From an uncultured Pseudomonadota bacterium (GTDB lineage Bacteria; Myxococcota_A; UBA796; CAJQPC01): a stretch of DNA of 14,985 bases. Positions 1 to 7,407 of this stretch are shown in pieces (the stretch's first letter is position 1; every line of letters starts with the position of its first letter). The DNA lies in NCBI GenBank assembly GCA_937915955.1, contig CALGIB010000968.1:1-14985 (forward strand), in the 5' to 3' direction. The notes beneath the pieces were generated by a model. It had not been told where the DNA came from and did not search any database. It worked only from the letters and a program-made list of their open reading frames with translations. A program made the translations under genes and the position numbers.

Positions 1-778
1 AGGAGCAGTCCAGGGCCTCCTCGCCCTCGACGCAGGTGCCGTAGCCGCCGCCGATCAGGGTGCAGAGCTGGCCCGCGGTCTTGTCCTCGCAGGGCAGCGG
101 GAAGTCCAAATCGAGGCCCGCCAGAGTGCCGAAGAGCTCGGTCTCCCAGAGCTCGCCCGCGCGGCGGATGGCGTGGACGGTCCCTGCGCCGAAGCTGCCG
201 ACGTAGAGCGTCTGCCAGTCCGGCGAGAACCGCAGGCCGTTGGGGTTGACCAGATCCTCGGCGATGATCTCGAACTCGCCGGTGTCCGGGTCGACCCGGC
301 GGACGCGGCCACGGTCGTGCTCGGCGACGTAGACCATGCCATCGGCGTCGACCTCGACCCCGTTCGGGTAGGCGAGGCCGGACAGGATGGTGGTCTGGGC
401 GCCCTCGGGCGTGATGCGCAGCAGCGAGCCCTTGGCCACGTTGGCCAGGATGAGGTCGCCGCCCGGGAGGAAGCGGGTGCCCGCGGACTCGGCCCCGACG
501 CCCGGGGCCAGCACGGTCTTGTTGCCGTCGATGTCCTGGGCCATCAGGTTGCCGTTCAGGTCGACGCTGACGAGGCGGCCCTGCAGGTCGAAGGCGAAGT
601 CCTCGGCCCGGGTGAAGCCCTTCATCGTCTCGAACTCGAGGGGCAGGACGGGAGCCAGCTCGCAGATGTCCGGCCCCTCGGAGTCGACGCTGTCGTGGCT
701 GTCGACGGGGGCCTGGGTGTCGTCCGTCGGGCCAGGACCGACGGTGGGCTTGCAGGCCAGCAGGAGCAGCAGGGTCAT
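1..778 (-). CDS. SMP-30/gluconolactonase-like beta-propeller lipoprotein (3' end outside window)
   Basis: The frame is open from ATG at 778 to the window edge, giving 259 codons without the C-terminus. The leader is MTLLLLLA followed by Cys9, so it reads as a very short lipoprotein signal, with a Thr/Asp/Ser/Pro-rich spacer (about residues 11-33). The body has SMP-30/gluconolactonase (SGL/NHL) propeller features: an AYPNGVEVDADGMVYVAEHD blade and a VNPNGLRFSPDWQTLYVG blade, matching the family's NGL-FSPDG-LYV pattern. A Cys-rich stretch (Cys at about 232, 239, 251 and 259) follows, which is not typical of the core propeller. The ATG overlaps the stop of the upstream gene (ATGA, 775-778), so the two genes are probably translationally coupled. 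The substrate is unknown; such exported propellers may be lactonases or simply binding proteins. The propeller fold is fairly sure, the enzymatic role is not. Confidence 0.82.
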   Translation of the reverse strand, partial: MTLLLLLACKPTVGPGPTDDTQAPVDSHDSVDSEGPDICELAPVLPLEFETMKGFTRAEDFAFDLQGRLVSVDLNGNLMAQDIDGNKTVLAPGVGAESAGTRFLPGGDLILANVAKGSLLRITPEGAQTTILSGLAYPNGVEVDADGMVYVAEHDRGRVRRVDPDTGEFEIIAEDLVNPNGLRFSPDWQTLYVGSFGAGTVHAIRRAGELWETELFGTLAGLDLDFPLPCEDKTAGQLCTLIGGGYGTCVEGEEALDCS

Positions 779-1743
779 TGACAGATCTCGAGCTCGAGGT
801 TGCAGGTCTGGTCGTCCGGGCAGTCGTCGCTGTCCTTGCAGGGCGTGAAGCCCAGCACGTCCACGTCGATGTGGACGGGGGTGTCGACGACCAGGTCGAA
901 GCAGCCGCCCTCGGCCAACTCGAGGCGGACCTGATCGACGGTGCGGCGGGACAGCGAGGCGCTGGGGAAGCCGCTGACGCCGTAGGCCACCAGGGCCTGG
1001 ATCAGGGAGCCGGGCACGCTGCCCTGGCCGTCGTCCTCGAGCTCGCAGAGCACGCTCACCGGCGAGGTGCCGTGCTGATCGATGTTCAGCTTGAGCTGCA
1101 GGTGGCTGCGCGCGCCCTCGGGGGGAGCCTGCCAGGTGACCTGCAGGTCCTCGCCGCCCGAGATCACCCCCTCCAGGCTGCCCGGCACGAGGATCTCGCT
1201 GCCTACGCCGTGCAGGTCCCAGGCCCCGGACCAGCCCTCGGTCGCGCGGAGCTCGATGAGCTGCCCCTGGCTGAAGGCCGGGTGCGGCAGGCTGGTGTCG
1301 AAGTAGCTGTTGCCCGGCTGGACAGGGTCCATCACGACGACCTGGTCCAGCCCGAGCAGCTTGACGCTGCCCAGATCCTGGTTCGCCGGGTAGTCGATGC
1401 ACTCGCCGTCGAAGTCGCAGGTGAAGCCCGAGGCGCAGGCGGGATCGCAGTGAGGGTTGTTGCGTCGGAGCAGGCGGCACTCGCCCTCGTTGGCGACCTG
1501 CTCCAGGACCGCGATCGGCACCACCGCGTCCGCGACGGCGCCCTGGACGAGGCTGTAGTCCTCGTAGATCGAGACCTGGAAGCCGCCGACCCTCTCCTCC
1601 AGGGGGCAGTCCCCAGCCAGCTCGACGGTGGCGGGATCGCCGCTGGGCCCCGGGGCCACAGAGTCGCTGTCGGGGCCCGTGGACGTGGAGTCATCAGCGG
1701 CGTCGTCCGGGCTTGTGCAGGCCAGGGTCGCGAGCAGGAACAA
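775..1743 (-). CDS. Cys-rich lipoprotein of unknown function
   Basis: I do not recognise a named family. With a TTG start at 1743 the product is 322 residues and begins MFLLATLA then Cys9, followed by an Asp/Ser/Thr/Pro-rich linker (about residues 11-38). I prefer this start because GGGAGG lies 5 nt upstream and because it reproduces the Cys9 leader of the other two lipoproteins here. An in-frame TTG at 1764 and an ATG at 1869 also exist, but the ATG lies inside a perfect palindrome and would add a basic, non-signal N-terminus. Two Cys clusters are visible: CDPACASGFTCDFDGEC, and CKDSDDCPDDQTCNLELEIC at the extreme C-terminus. Both have the C-x-x-x-x-C-P/x-G-x-x-C look of small disulfide knots common in myxobacterial surface proteins. 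The middle is beta-rich. It overlaps the downstream propeller gene by 4 bp and is probably an outer-membrane or periplasmic partner of it. Confidence 0.75.
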   Translation of the reverse strand: MFLLATLACTSPDDAADDSTSTGPDSDSVAPGPSGDPATVELAGDCPLEERVGGFQVSIYEDYSLVQGAVADAVVPIAVLEQVANEGECRLLRRNNPHCDPACASGFTCDFDGECIDYPANQDLGSVKLLGLDQVVVMDPVQPGNSYFDTSLPHPAFSQGQLIELRATEGWSGAWDLHGVGSEILVPGSLEGVISGGEDLQVTWQAPPEGARSHLQLKLNIDQHGTSPVSVLCELEDDGQGSVPGSLIQALVAYGVSGFPSASLSRRTVDQVRLELAEGGCFDLVVDTPVHIDVDVLGFTPCKDSDDCPDDQTCNLELEICQ

Positions 1744-1748
1744 GGGCG

Positions 1749-1754
1749 CCTCCC
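1749..1754 (-). promoter_or_regulatory. Ribosome binding site GGGAGG deciding the TTG start
   Basis: On the minus strand GGGAGG is followed by five bases (CGCCC) and then TTG at 1743. It is the best Shine-Dalgarno match near any in-frame start of the Cys-rich lipoprotein gene, and it is the reason for choosing 1743 over 1764 or 1869. Confidence 0.55.
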
Positions 1755-1856
1755 AGCGCCCCAACTTGCCACGGGGGAGCTCGCTCCGCCTTGACCTGCG
1801 GTCGACGGGCTGCAAGTTCGGCGCGAGCGCGACGTGACCGAGGGGGGCGCCCGTCC

Positions 1857-1885
1857 AACAAACATTCATAGGGTGAATGTTTGTT
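1857..1885. promoter_or_regulatory. Perfect 12+12 bp palindrome, likely TetR-family operator
   Basis: AACAAACATTCA at 1857-1868 and TGAATGTTTGTT at 1874-1885 are exact reverse complements separated by five bases (TAGGG). The AT-rich arms stand out in a very GC-rich window. The dyad sits between the divergent lipoprotein operon and lon, just upstream of the lon promoter. The half-site resembles, from memory, those of AcrR/TtgR-class TetR regulators (ACATACATT and ACAAACA with TGAATGTAAGT), though the spacing here is longer than in E. coli AcrR sites. A TetR gene lies downstream of lon at 4382-5035. Binding by that protein is an inference. Confidence 0.72.
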
Positions 1886-1892
1886 CCGACAC

Positions 1893-1920
1893 TTGCCGCT
1901 CATCGTGATGTTCCTATGCT
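1893..1920 (+). promoter_or_regulatory. Sigma-70-like promoter for lon
   Basis: TTGCCG (1893-1898) and TATGCT (1915-1920) are separated by 16 bp, each matching the consensus at four of six positions. The predicted transcript would start around 1927 with a leader of about 30 nt that contains AGGA six bases before the lon ATG. The -35 element lies 8 bp downstream of the palindrome, so a bound repressor would probably occlude polymerase. Confidence 0.45.
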
Positions 1921-1956
1921 TCCCGAGCAACGAAGCGCCCCCCACCAGGACATCGC

Positions 1957-4308
1957 ATGACCCGCATCGAGCTCGACTTTCGCGTCCCCGACCTGCTGCC
2001 CTCCCGCCTCCCCGTGCTGGCCCTGCGGCGGGGCGTGCTGCTGCCCGCGGCCGTCCAGCCCTTCGGCGTCGGCCGCAAGATCTCCACCAAGGCCCTCGAG
2101 GCCGCCCCCGACGGATGGCTGCTCGTGGCCGTCCAGCGCGAGCCCGTCGCCGACGTCGTCCCGGCGGACCTCCTCCCCGTCGCCACCCTGGCGCGCGTCA
2201 TCGAGCGCAAGGACAACGGCGCCGTCCTGCAGGGCGTGGCCCGGGTCAAGCTGACGGGCTTCCCGGCCACCCGCCCCTACCTGGAGGCCAGCTTCGAGCG
2301 CGTCGAGCTGGACTGGCCCGACACCCTGCACGCCACCGCGCTGCTGAAGACGCTCAGGGAGCAGATCCAGGTCACCGCCAGCACCCTGGGCGAGGCCCCG
2401 GCGCAGATGGCCCGCCAGGTGCTGCGCCTCAAGCCCGAGCTGATGATCGACGCCATCAGCAGCATCGTCGAGACCCCCGAGGCCTGGCGCCGGGAGGCGC
2501 TGCAGACCACCGACCCGCTGGCCCGCGCCGAGCGGCTGCTGTCTCGGCTGGCCGAGCTCGCCGAGGTCGTGCAGGCCCAGCAGAGCATCCGGGACCGGCT
2601 GCAGGAGCAGACCAAGGACATGAAGAAGGAGCACGTGCTCCGTCAACAGCTCAAGGCCATCCAGGAGGAGCTCGGAGAGGGCGACCAGGCCAGCGACCTC
2701 GACGCCCTCAAGCAGCGCATCGCCGCGCTGGACCTGCCCGAGACCGCGCGAGCGACCGTGGATCGGGAGCTCCGGCGCCTGGACCGCGTCAACCCCCAGT
2801 CGCCCGAGCGCCAGGTGGCCGTGGACTGGCTGGAGACCATCTCCGAGCTGCCCTGGGGCGTGGAGACCGCCGTCGAGGTGGACCTGGACAGCCTGGAGAC
2901 GGCGCTGGACCGCAGCCACCACGGGCTGGACAAGGTGAAGCGCCAGGTCGTCGAGCACCTGGCCGTGCGCAAGCTGGCGGGTCGAGGACGCGCCGACGTG
3001 CTGCTCCTGGTGGGCCCCCCCGGGGTCGGAAAGACCAGCATCGGCAGCGCCATCGCGGACGCCACCGGGCGGAAGCTGGTGCGCGTCGCCCTGGGCGGCG
3101 TGCGCGACGAGGCGGAGCTCCGGGGACACCGACGGACCTACATCGGTGCCCGCCCCGGGCGCCTGATCGAGGGCCTGCGGCGCGCCGGCTCCAGCGACGC
3201 CGTGGTCCTGCTGGACGAGCTCGACAAGCTCGGAAAGGGCTGGCAGGGCGACCCCAGCGCGGCGCTGCTCGAGATCCTGGACCCTGAGCAGAACCACGCC
3301 TTCACGGACCACTACGTGGACCTGCCCTTCGATCTGTCGCGGGTGCTCTTCGTGGCCACGGCCAACGATCTGAGCGGCATCCCGGGGCCGCTGCGCGACC
3401 GCCTCGAGATCCTGCGCATCGACGGCTACTCGCCCGAGGAGAAGCAGGTCATCGCGCGCGAGCACCTGCTCGAGAAGCTGGCCGAGAACGCCGGGCTGGC
3501 GCCCGAGGACGTGGTGTTCACCGACCGGGCCCTGGGCGAAGCCATCGAGGGCTGGACCCGCGAGGCCGGAGTGCGCGAGCTCCAGCGGGTGCTGGGGCGG
3601 GCCTTCCGGGCGGCGGCGGTGCTCAAGGCCCGAGGGCAGCTCGAGGGGCCGCTGCACATCGAGGCCGAGGACCTGCCGCTCTACCTGGAGCGTCGCAGGT
3701 ACCGCAGCCAGCGGCACGACCTGCCGGACAAGGCCGGCTTCGCGACGGGCCTGGCCTGGACGCCGGTGGGCGGGGACGTGCTCTACGTCGAGGCGTCCAC
3801 CCTGCCGGGCAACGGCCGGCTCATCCTGACCGGGCAGCTGGGCGACGTGATGAAGGAGTCCGCGCGGGCCGCGCTGACCTGGGTGCTGAGCCACCACGAG
3901 CAGCTGGGCATCGCCCCGGATGCGCTCAAGGACAAGGACCTGCACGTGCACGTGCCGGCGGGCGCGGTGCCCAAGGACGGACCCTCGGCGGGCGTGACGA
4001 TGACGACCGCGCTGGCCAGCCTGCTGTCCGGTCGGCCGGTGGATCCGGACCTGGCGATGACCGGCGAGGCCAGCCTGCGAGGGCGGGTGCTGCCGGTCGG
4101 AGGCATCAAGGCCAAGGTCCTGGCCGCGCACCGCAAGGGCATCCGCCGGATCGTGCTGCCGCTGGACAACGAGCCGGACCTGGAGGACCTGCCGGAGCAG
4201 GTGCGCCACGAGCTGGAGTTCGTGCTGGCCGAGAGGCTGGAGGACGTGCTCGAGGCCGCGCTGGGCGGGGCTGGAGCCTCACGCCGGGCCGGGGGCTCGG
4301 CCGCCTGA
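1957..4308 (+). CDS. lon: ATP-dependent protease LonA
   Basis: This is a cytoplasmic AAA+ serine protease that unfolds and degrades damaged and regulatory proteins. At 783 residues it is full length for LonA (about 780-820). The order is: N-terminal LON substrate-binding domain (about 10-195); helical region (about 200-300, including EQTKDMKKEHVLRQQLKAIQ); AAA+ module with Walker A GPPGVGKT (353-360), Walker B VVLLDELDK (416-424) and sensor-1 Asn470; and protease domain (about 590-775). The catalytic dyad is Ser677 in PKDGPSAG and Lys720 in GGIKAKVLAAHR, the expected 43 residues apart. ATG at 1957 is preceded by AGGA at a 6-nt gap. The promoter region carries a TetR-type palindrome, and a TetR gene follows 73 bp downstream. 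The short Ala/Gly-rich tail after residue 770 is not conserved in the family. Many Myxococcota carry more than one lon, so I cannot say whether this is the housekeeping copy. Confidence 0.97.
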   Translation: MTRIELDFRVPDLLPSRLPVLALRRGVLLPAAVQPFGVGRKISTKALEAAPDGWLLVAVQREPVADVVPADLLPVATLARVIERKDNGAVLQGVARVKLTGFPATRPYLEASFERVELDWPDTLHATALLKTLREQIQVTASTLGEAPAQMARQVLRLKPELMIDAISSIVETPEAWRREALQTTDPLARAERLLSRLAELAEVVQAQQSIRDRLQEQTKDMKKEHVLRQQLKAIQEELGEGDQASDLDALKQRIAALDLPETARATVDRELRRLDRVNPQSPERQVAVDWLETISELPWGVETAVEVDLDSLETALDRSHHGLDKVKRQVVEHLAVRKLAGRGRADVLLLVGPPGVGKTSIGSAIADATGRKLVRVALGGVRDEAELRGHRRTYIGARPGRLIEGLRRAGSSDAVVLLDELDKLGKGWQGDPSAALLEILDPEQNHAFTDHYVDLPFDLSRVLFVATANDLSGIPGPLRDRLEILRIDGYSPEEKQVIAREHLLEKLAENAGLAPEDVVFTDRALGEAIEGWTREAGVRELQRVLGRAFRAAAVLKARGQLEGPLHIEAEDLPLYLERRRYRSQRHDLPDKAGFATGLAWTPVGGDVLYVEASTLPGNGRLILTGQLGDVMKESARAALTWVLSHHEQLGIAPDALKDKDLHVHVPAGAVPKDGPSAGVTMTTALASLLSGRPVDPDLAMTGEASLRGRVLPVGGIKAKVLAAHRKGIRRIVLPLDNEPDLEDLPEQVRHELEFVLAERLEDVLEAALGGAGASRRAGGSAA

Positions 4309-4320
4309 GCAGGACGGCAT

Positions 4321-4360
4321 CGGCCGCTCTGACCGGCGAGGCCAGCCGGCAGAGCGGTCG
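4321..4360 (+). terminator. Strong hairpin between lon and tetR (terminator-like, no U-tract)
   Basis: The left arm 4321-4337 pairs with 4345-4360: 16 base pairs including one G-U, a single bulged A (4332) and a 7-base loop (GAGGCCA). The lower stem pairs CCGCTCTG with CAGAGCGG, the upper stem CCGGC with GCCGG. No T-run follows, so it is not a classical intrinsic terminator. It starts 12 bp after the lon stop and ends 21 bp before the tetR start. It could end or stabilise the lon transcript, attenuate read-through into tetR, or act as a DNA dyad for a regulator. Confidence 0.5.
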
Positions 4361-4381
4361 GGCCTGAGATAGGCAGGCAGC

Positions 4382-5035
4382 GTGCCTCGCTCGCCCATCT
4401 CCCGCTTGAACGCCCGAGGCAGCCGCACCGTCTCGCGCATCCTCAGCGCGGCGGCGCGGCTCTTCGGCTCCACCGGCTACGAGGCGGCCTCGATGACCGA
4501 GGTCGCTCGGGAAGCCGGCGTCAGCAAGGGCCTGCTGCACTACCACTTCACCTCGAAGCAGCACCTGCTCATCGAGGCGCAGCGGGCCATGCTCCGGCAG
4601 CTCAAGCACCGCTTCGACGACCGCCTCCAGCAGAACCCCAAGCGCGGCATCGAGCCCGCCGTCGAGGCCCTCGACTCGATGTGGCAGGCGCTGCTCGAGA
4701 TGCGCGGCTTCGCCCCCTTCATGGTCGAGACCTTCGGCCTGAGCCGCCAGAACACGGCCGTGGCCAAGGACCTCGAGGGCTTCTACGCCGAGTCCATGAG
4801 CCTGCTCGAGATCGGCATCCGGGAGGTCTTCTCCGAGCACCTCGACGAGCTGCGCTGGCCCCCCGAGCGCCTGGCCTGGATCATCCGCGTCTTCCTGCAC
4901 GGCGCCATCGTCGAGCTCGCCCGCGCCGAGACGGACCAGGACTTCGCCCGCTTGGAGCGGACCTGGCTGGACTGCCGCGAGGTCTTCCTCGCCACCGCGC
5001 TGAGGCCGCCTACGGAGCCGTCACAGGGACGCTGA
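4382..5035 (+). CDS. TetR/AcrR-family transcriptional regulator
   Basis: The 217-residue length is normal for a TetR repressor. The N-terminal DNA-binding domain spans about residues 15-62: helix TVSRILSAAARLFGSTGYEA, then the helix-turn-helix SMTEVAREAGVSKGLLHYHF (37-56), a textbook TetR signature. The rest is an all-helical ligand-binding and dimerisation domain whose ligand cannot be read from sequence. I chose the GTG at 4382 because it gives the usual short N-terminal arm; AGGCAGG just upstream is a mediocre ribosome site. The gene follows lon on the same strand after a strong hairpin and overlaps the PhnD-like gene tail-to-tail by 26 bp. It is the only DNA-binding regulator in the window and therefore the best candidate for the palindrome at 1857-1885; that link is inferred. 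Alternatively it may act elsewhere in the genome. Confidence 0.93.
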   Translation: MPRSPISRLNARGSRTVSRILSAAARLFGSTGYEAASMTEVAREAGVSKGLLHYHFTSKQHLLIEAQRAMLRQLKHRFDDRLQQNPKRGIEPAVEALDSMWQALLEMRGFAPFMVETFGLSRQNTAVAKDLEGFYAESMSLLEIGIREVFSEHLDELRWPPERLAWIIRVFLHGAIVELARAETDQDFARLERTWLDCREVFLATALRPPTEPSQGR

Positions 5036-5930
5036 TCTCGGCCTGCACCAGGCGGTCCTGCAGCCGCCGCACCGTGTCGAAGTGGCTGTCGCCCACCACC
5101 AGGAAGCCGTGCACGCCAGTCAGCGGACCCAGCAGCGCCCTGCCCTCGGGCGTGTTCGTCGCGACCCGGCTCATGGCCGCGCCCAGGCCCCGGGCCACCT
5201 CCTCGGGCAGGTCACCTCGGAGCACCCAGGCGCTGCTCGGGATGGGCGGCGTCTTCGCCACGACCCGCAGGCTCGGCCCGTCGGGGTCAGCGTCCTTGAC
5301 CGCGTCGGACCAGACCGCGCCGGCCAGGACCTCGCCGTCCTGCACCGCGCGCAGCACGTCCCGGTGGTCCGAGTAGAAGCGCGCGTCCAGGTCGTCCTGG
5401 GGGTGCACGCCCGCGGCCAGGAGCATGGCGGCGGGGAACAAGTAGCCGCTGCAGGAGTCCGGATGCACGAAGCCGAAGGGCGTCTGGGCCAGGTCCTCGA
5501 GCCCGCCCACGTCGCGCACGGCCTGGTCCCGCAGGGTGACGATGTAGCCGTCGTAGCTCAGCGCGCCCGAGTACACCTCCGCCGCCACGAGGTGCAGCGC
5601 CTGGTGCCGGGACAGCTCGACGTAGGGCAAGGGGCGCAGCTGAGCGCCGTCGATCTCCCGCCGGATCAGGGCCTCCTCGAGCTCGCCGTGGGGGCCGTAG
5701 GCGACCAGCTCGATGCGCACGTCGAGCTGGTCCGAGAGCGCCGCCATCAGGGGCTCCCAGGCGCTCAGCTCGGCCTCGCCGCCGTAGGGCGCCATGCCCA
5801 GCCGAAGCACCTCGACGCCCTCCTCGTCCAACCAGGCCCGGGCCGCGTCCACGCGGAGGCGCGGGTCCGGCCTGCGCGGGGACTCCGGCTCCTGCGCGCT
5901 CGTGCAGGCAAGCGCGAGCAGCAGCCTCAC
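5010..5930 (-). CDS. PhnD-like periplasmic substrate-binding lipoprotein
   Basis: The 306-residue product resembles phosphate/phosphite/phosphonate ABC-transporter binding proteins (PhnD family, periplasmic binding protein type 2 fold). Recognisable parts are LRLGMAPYGGEAELSAWEPL (42-61), SYDGYIVTLRD (125-135), FGFVHPDSCSGYLFPAAML (152-170), like the family's F-x-DP-S-SGY-P motif, and YSDHRDVLRAVQDGEVLAGAV (186-206). The leader MRLLLALA then Cys9 indicates a lipoprotein with a very short signal. The GTG start overlaps the stop of the diguanylate cyclase gene (GTGA, 5927-5930), and no other start lies nearby. No ABC ATPase or permease is in the window, so a sensory role with the cyclase is more likely than transport (inference). 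The ligand is uncertain: PhnD-like proteins bind diverse oxyanions, and some are sensor subunits. Confidence 0.85.
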   Translation of the reverse strand: MRLLLALACTSAQEPESPRRPDPRLRVDAARAWLDEEGVEVLRLGMAPYGGEAELSAWEPLMAALSDQLDVRIELVAYGPHGELEEALIRREIDGAQLRPLPYVELSRHQALHLVAAEVYSGALSYDGYIVTLRDQAVRDVGGLEDLAQTPFGFVHPDSCSGYLFPAAMLLAAGVHPQDDLDARFYSDHRDVLRAVQDGEVLAGAVWSDAVKDADPDGPSLRVVAKTPPIPSSAWVLRGDLPEEVARGLGAAMSRVATNTPEGRALLGPLTGVHGFLVVGDSHFDTVRRLQDRLVQAEISVPVTAP

Positions 5931-7303
5931 TTCTTGGTGCGGATCATCGACAGGAGCTCGCCGGCCTGGATGACGCGGTTCCGACCCCGACGCTTGGCCT
6001 CGTAGAGCGCCACGTCGGCCATCTGGATGAGCTCGCCGGGGGCCAGACCGTCGTCCGGGAAGGACGCCACGCCCAGCGAGATCGTGATGCGACCCTCGGG
6101 CTGGCTGAGATCGGCCTGGGGGAAGTCGGTGTCCAGGACCGCCTGGCGGAGCTTCTCAGCGACCAGCCCAGCGGCGCCCTTGGGCGTGTCCAGCAGCACC
6201 ACCGCGAACTCCTCGCCGCCGTAGCGCGCCACGATGTCCAGCTCCCGGAGGTTGACCCGGAACAGGCGGGAGACCTCGCGCAAGACCTGGTCACCGGCCG
6301 GGTGCCCGTGGGTGTCGTTGTAGGCCTTGAAGTGGTCTACGTCGATCATCACGATGGACAGCGGGTGCTCCTGACGCATGCAGCGCTGGAGCTCGAGGTT
6401 CAGCTTCTCCTGGAAGGAGCGGTGGTTGAGCAGGCCGGTCAGGCCGTCGGTCTTGGCGATGTCCGCGAGGCGAGCCACGGCCCGCGAGAGGCGCTGGTTG
6501 ATGCGGGCCAGCTCCGAGTTGGCGCGCTCGAGCTCGGCCGTCCGCCGCGCGACGCGACCCTCGAGGATGGAGGTCTGGCCCTCGATCTGCCGCGCCATGC
6601 CGTTGAACACGCCCGCCAGCACCGCGATCTCGCCCAGGCTGTCGGGCTCGTTGACCGGGACTCGCGCGCTGAGATCGCCGTTCTTGATGGACTGCGCGGC
6701 CAGCAGCATGCCGTCCATCGGACGCACAAGGCGGGTCGAGATCAGGCTCCAGGTCATGGCCGCCAGCACCAGCAGCATAAACATGCTGCCGCCGGCCAGC
6801 CACGCCATGGTGCGCAGGATGGCGCCGTCGACCCGCTCCACGGAGACCACCGCGACCAGCGTCCCCCAACGCACGACGCCCATCTCCGAGCGCGTCTCGA
6901 CCGGCACGGCCAGCCTCAGCGCGGACACGCCGTCCAGCTCGACCCGCTCGGTGACCCGCTCCTGGGACTCCAGCGCCTCCAGCACGAAGGCGTCCTCGAT
7001 GCGCTCGCCGTACCGGCTGGCGTCGCTGTGGGCGACCACCATGCCCTGCGTGTCCAGCACGCCGACCTCGAGCAGATCCCCTTGCGCCGCGCCCTCGAAC
7101 AGCGGGTCCAGGGACTCGACCTCGTGGCGGGACAGGGCCACCGCGGAGGGCCCTCGGAGCAGGTCCAGCGCCTGGGACGCGCGCAGCTCGGACTCCTGCC
7201 TCAGCTCTCGCGCGCTGACCAGCACCAGCAGCGTCGACCAGCCCACGAGCACGACGAGGGTCAGGCCAACTACGGTGAGGACGAGCCTGCGTCGAAGGCT
7301 CAT
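5927..7303 (-). CDS. Membrane diguanylate cyclase with extracytoplasmic sensor, HAMP and GGDEF domains
   Basis: This 458-residue enzyme is predicted to make cyclic di-GMP from two GTP. The order is: TM1 (about 8-30); extracytoplasmic sensor of about 130 residues (31-163, dCache/PAS-like, with GVLDTQGMVVAHSD at 81-94); TM2 (about 165-188); HAMP (about 189-241); a coiled coil (about 243-283); and GGDEF (about 286-450). The active site is GGEEF (362-366), with the metal-binding Asp in MIDVDHFK (319-326). The inhibitory I-site RxxD is intact (RELD, 353-356) exactly five residues before GGEEF, so product inhibition is expected. No EAL domain is present. The next gene, overlapping by 4 bp, encodes a PhnD-like binding lipoprotein that could present a ligand to the sensor domain. 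TAGGCT about 29 nt before the ATG is a possible -10 element. Confidence 0.95.
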   Translation of the reverse strand: MSLRRRLVLTVVGLTLVVLVGWSTLLVLVSARELRQESELRASQALDLLRGPSAVALSRHEVESLDPLFEGAAQGDLLEVGVLDTQGMVVAHSDASRYGERIEDAFVLEALESQERVTERVELDGVSALRLAVPVETRSEMGVVRWGTLVAVVSVERVDGAILRTMAWLAGGSMFMLLVLAAMTWSLISTRLVRPMDGMLLAAQSIKNGDLSARVPVNEPDSLGEIAVLAGVFNGMARQIEGQTSILEGRVARRTAELERANSELARINQRLSRAVARLADIAKTDGLTGLLNHRSFQEKLNLELQRCMRQEHPLSIVMIDVDHFKAYNDTHGHPAGDQVLREVSRLFRVNLRELDIVARYGGEEFAVVLLDTPKGAAGLVAEKLRQAVLDTDFPQADLSQPEGRITISLGVASFPDDGLAPGELIQMADVALYEAKRRGRNRVIQAGELLSMIRTKK

Positions 7304-7365
7304 AAGGGGGTCATCCAGGTGCGTTCGGCTTCAGCCTACCAGCGCCGGTCGAGCGCATGATTACA

Positions 7366-7390
7366 GTTCCGTATCGGGCGAATCCGGAAC
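7366..7390. promoter_or_regulatory. Imperfect dyad GTTCCG-N13-CGGAAC upstream of the GGDEF gene
   Basis: GTTCCG (7366-7371) and CGGAAC (7385-7390) are exact inverted repeats, and inner AT/AT bases extend the symmetry across a 7-base core. The site lies in the 104-bp gap between the barrel-like gene's stop and the GGDEF start. It may be an operator for the cyclase operon or a weak hairpin ending the upstream transcript; no T-run is present. Nothing else in the gap is recognisable. Confidence 0.3.
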
Positions 7391-7407
7391 AACTACCCTG
7401 GGTTCCA

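Noticed and set aside
1867..1869. ATG at 1869 as the start of the Cys-rich lipoprotein
   Set aside because: It sits inside the perfect palindrome, lacks a ribosome site and buries the lipoprotein leader behind about 40 residues; TTG 1743 with GGGAGG fits better.
1857..1885. Bacillus FadR-type box
   Set aside because: The half-sites contain TGAATG and CATTCA, but in the opposite order and with different spacing from the FadR consensus as I recall it, so only a general TetR-type operator is claimed.
1900..4209. A 769-codon open frame on the minus strand opposite lon
   Set aside because: It is exactly antisense to a full-length LonA with all motifs; long antisense frames are expected at this GC content, and its translation (His/Gln/Leu/Gly-rich) has no recognisable domain.
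5082..7360. Plus-strand open frames of about 307 and 350 codons opposite the PhnD-like and GGDEF genes
   Set aside because: They are shadows of well-recognised minus-strand genes and carry no domain signatures.
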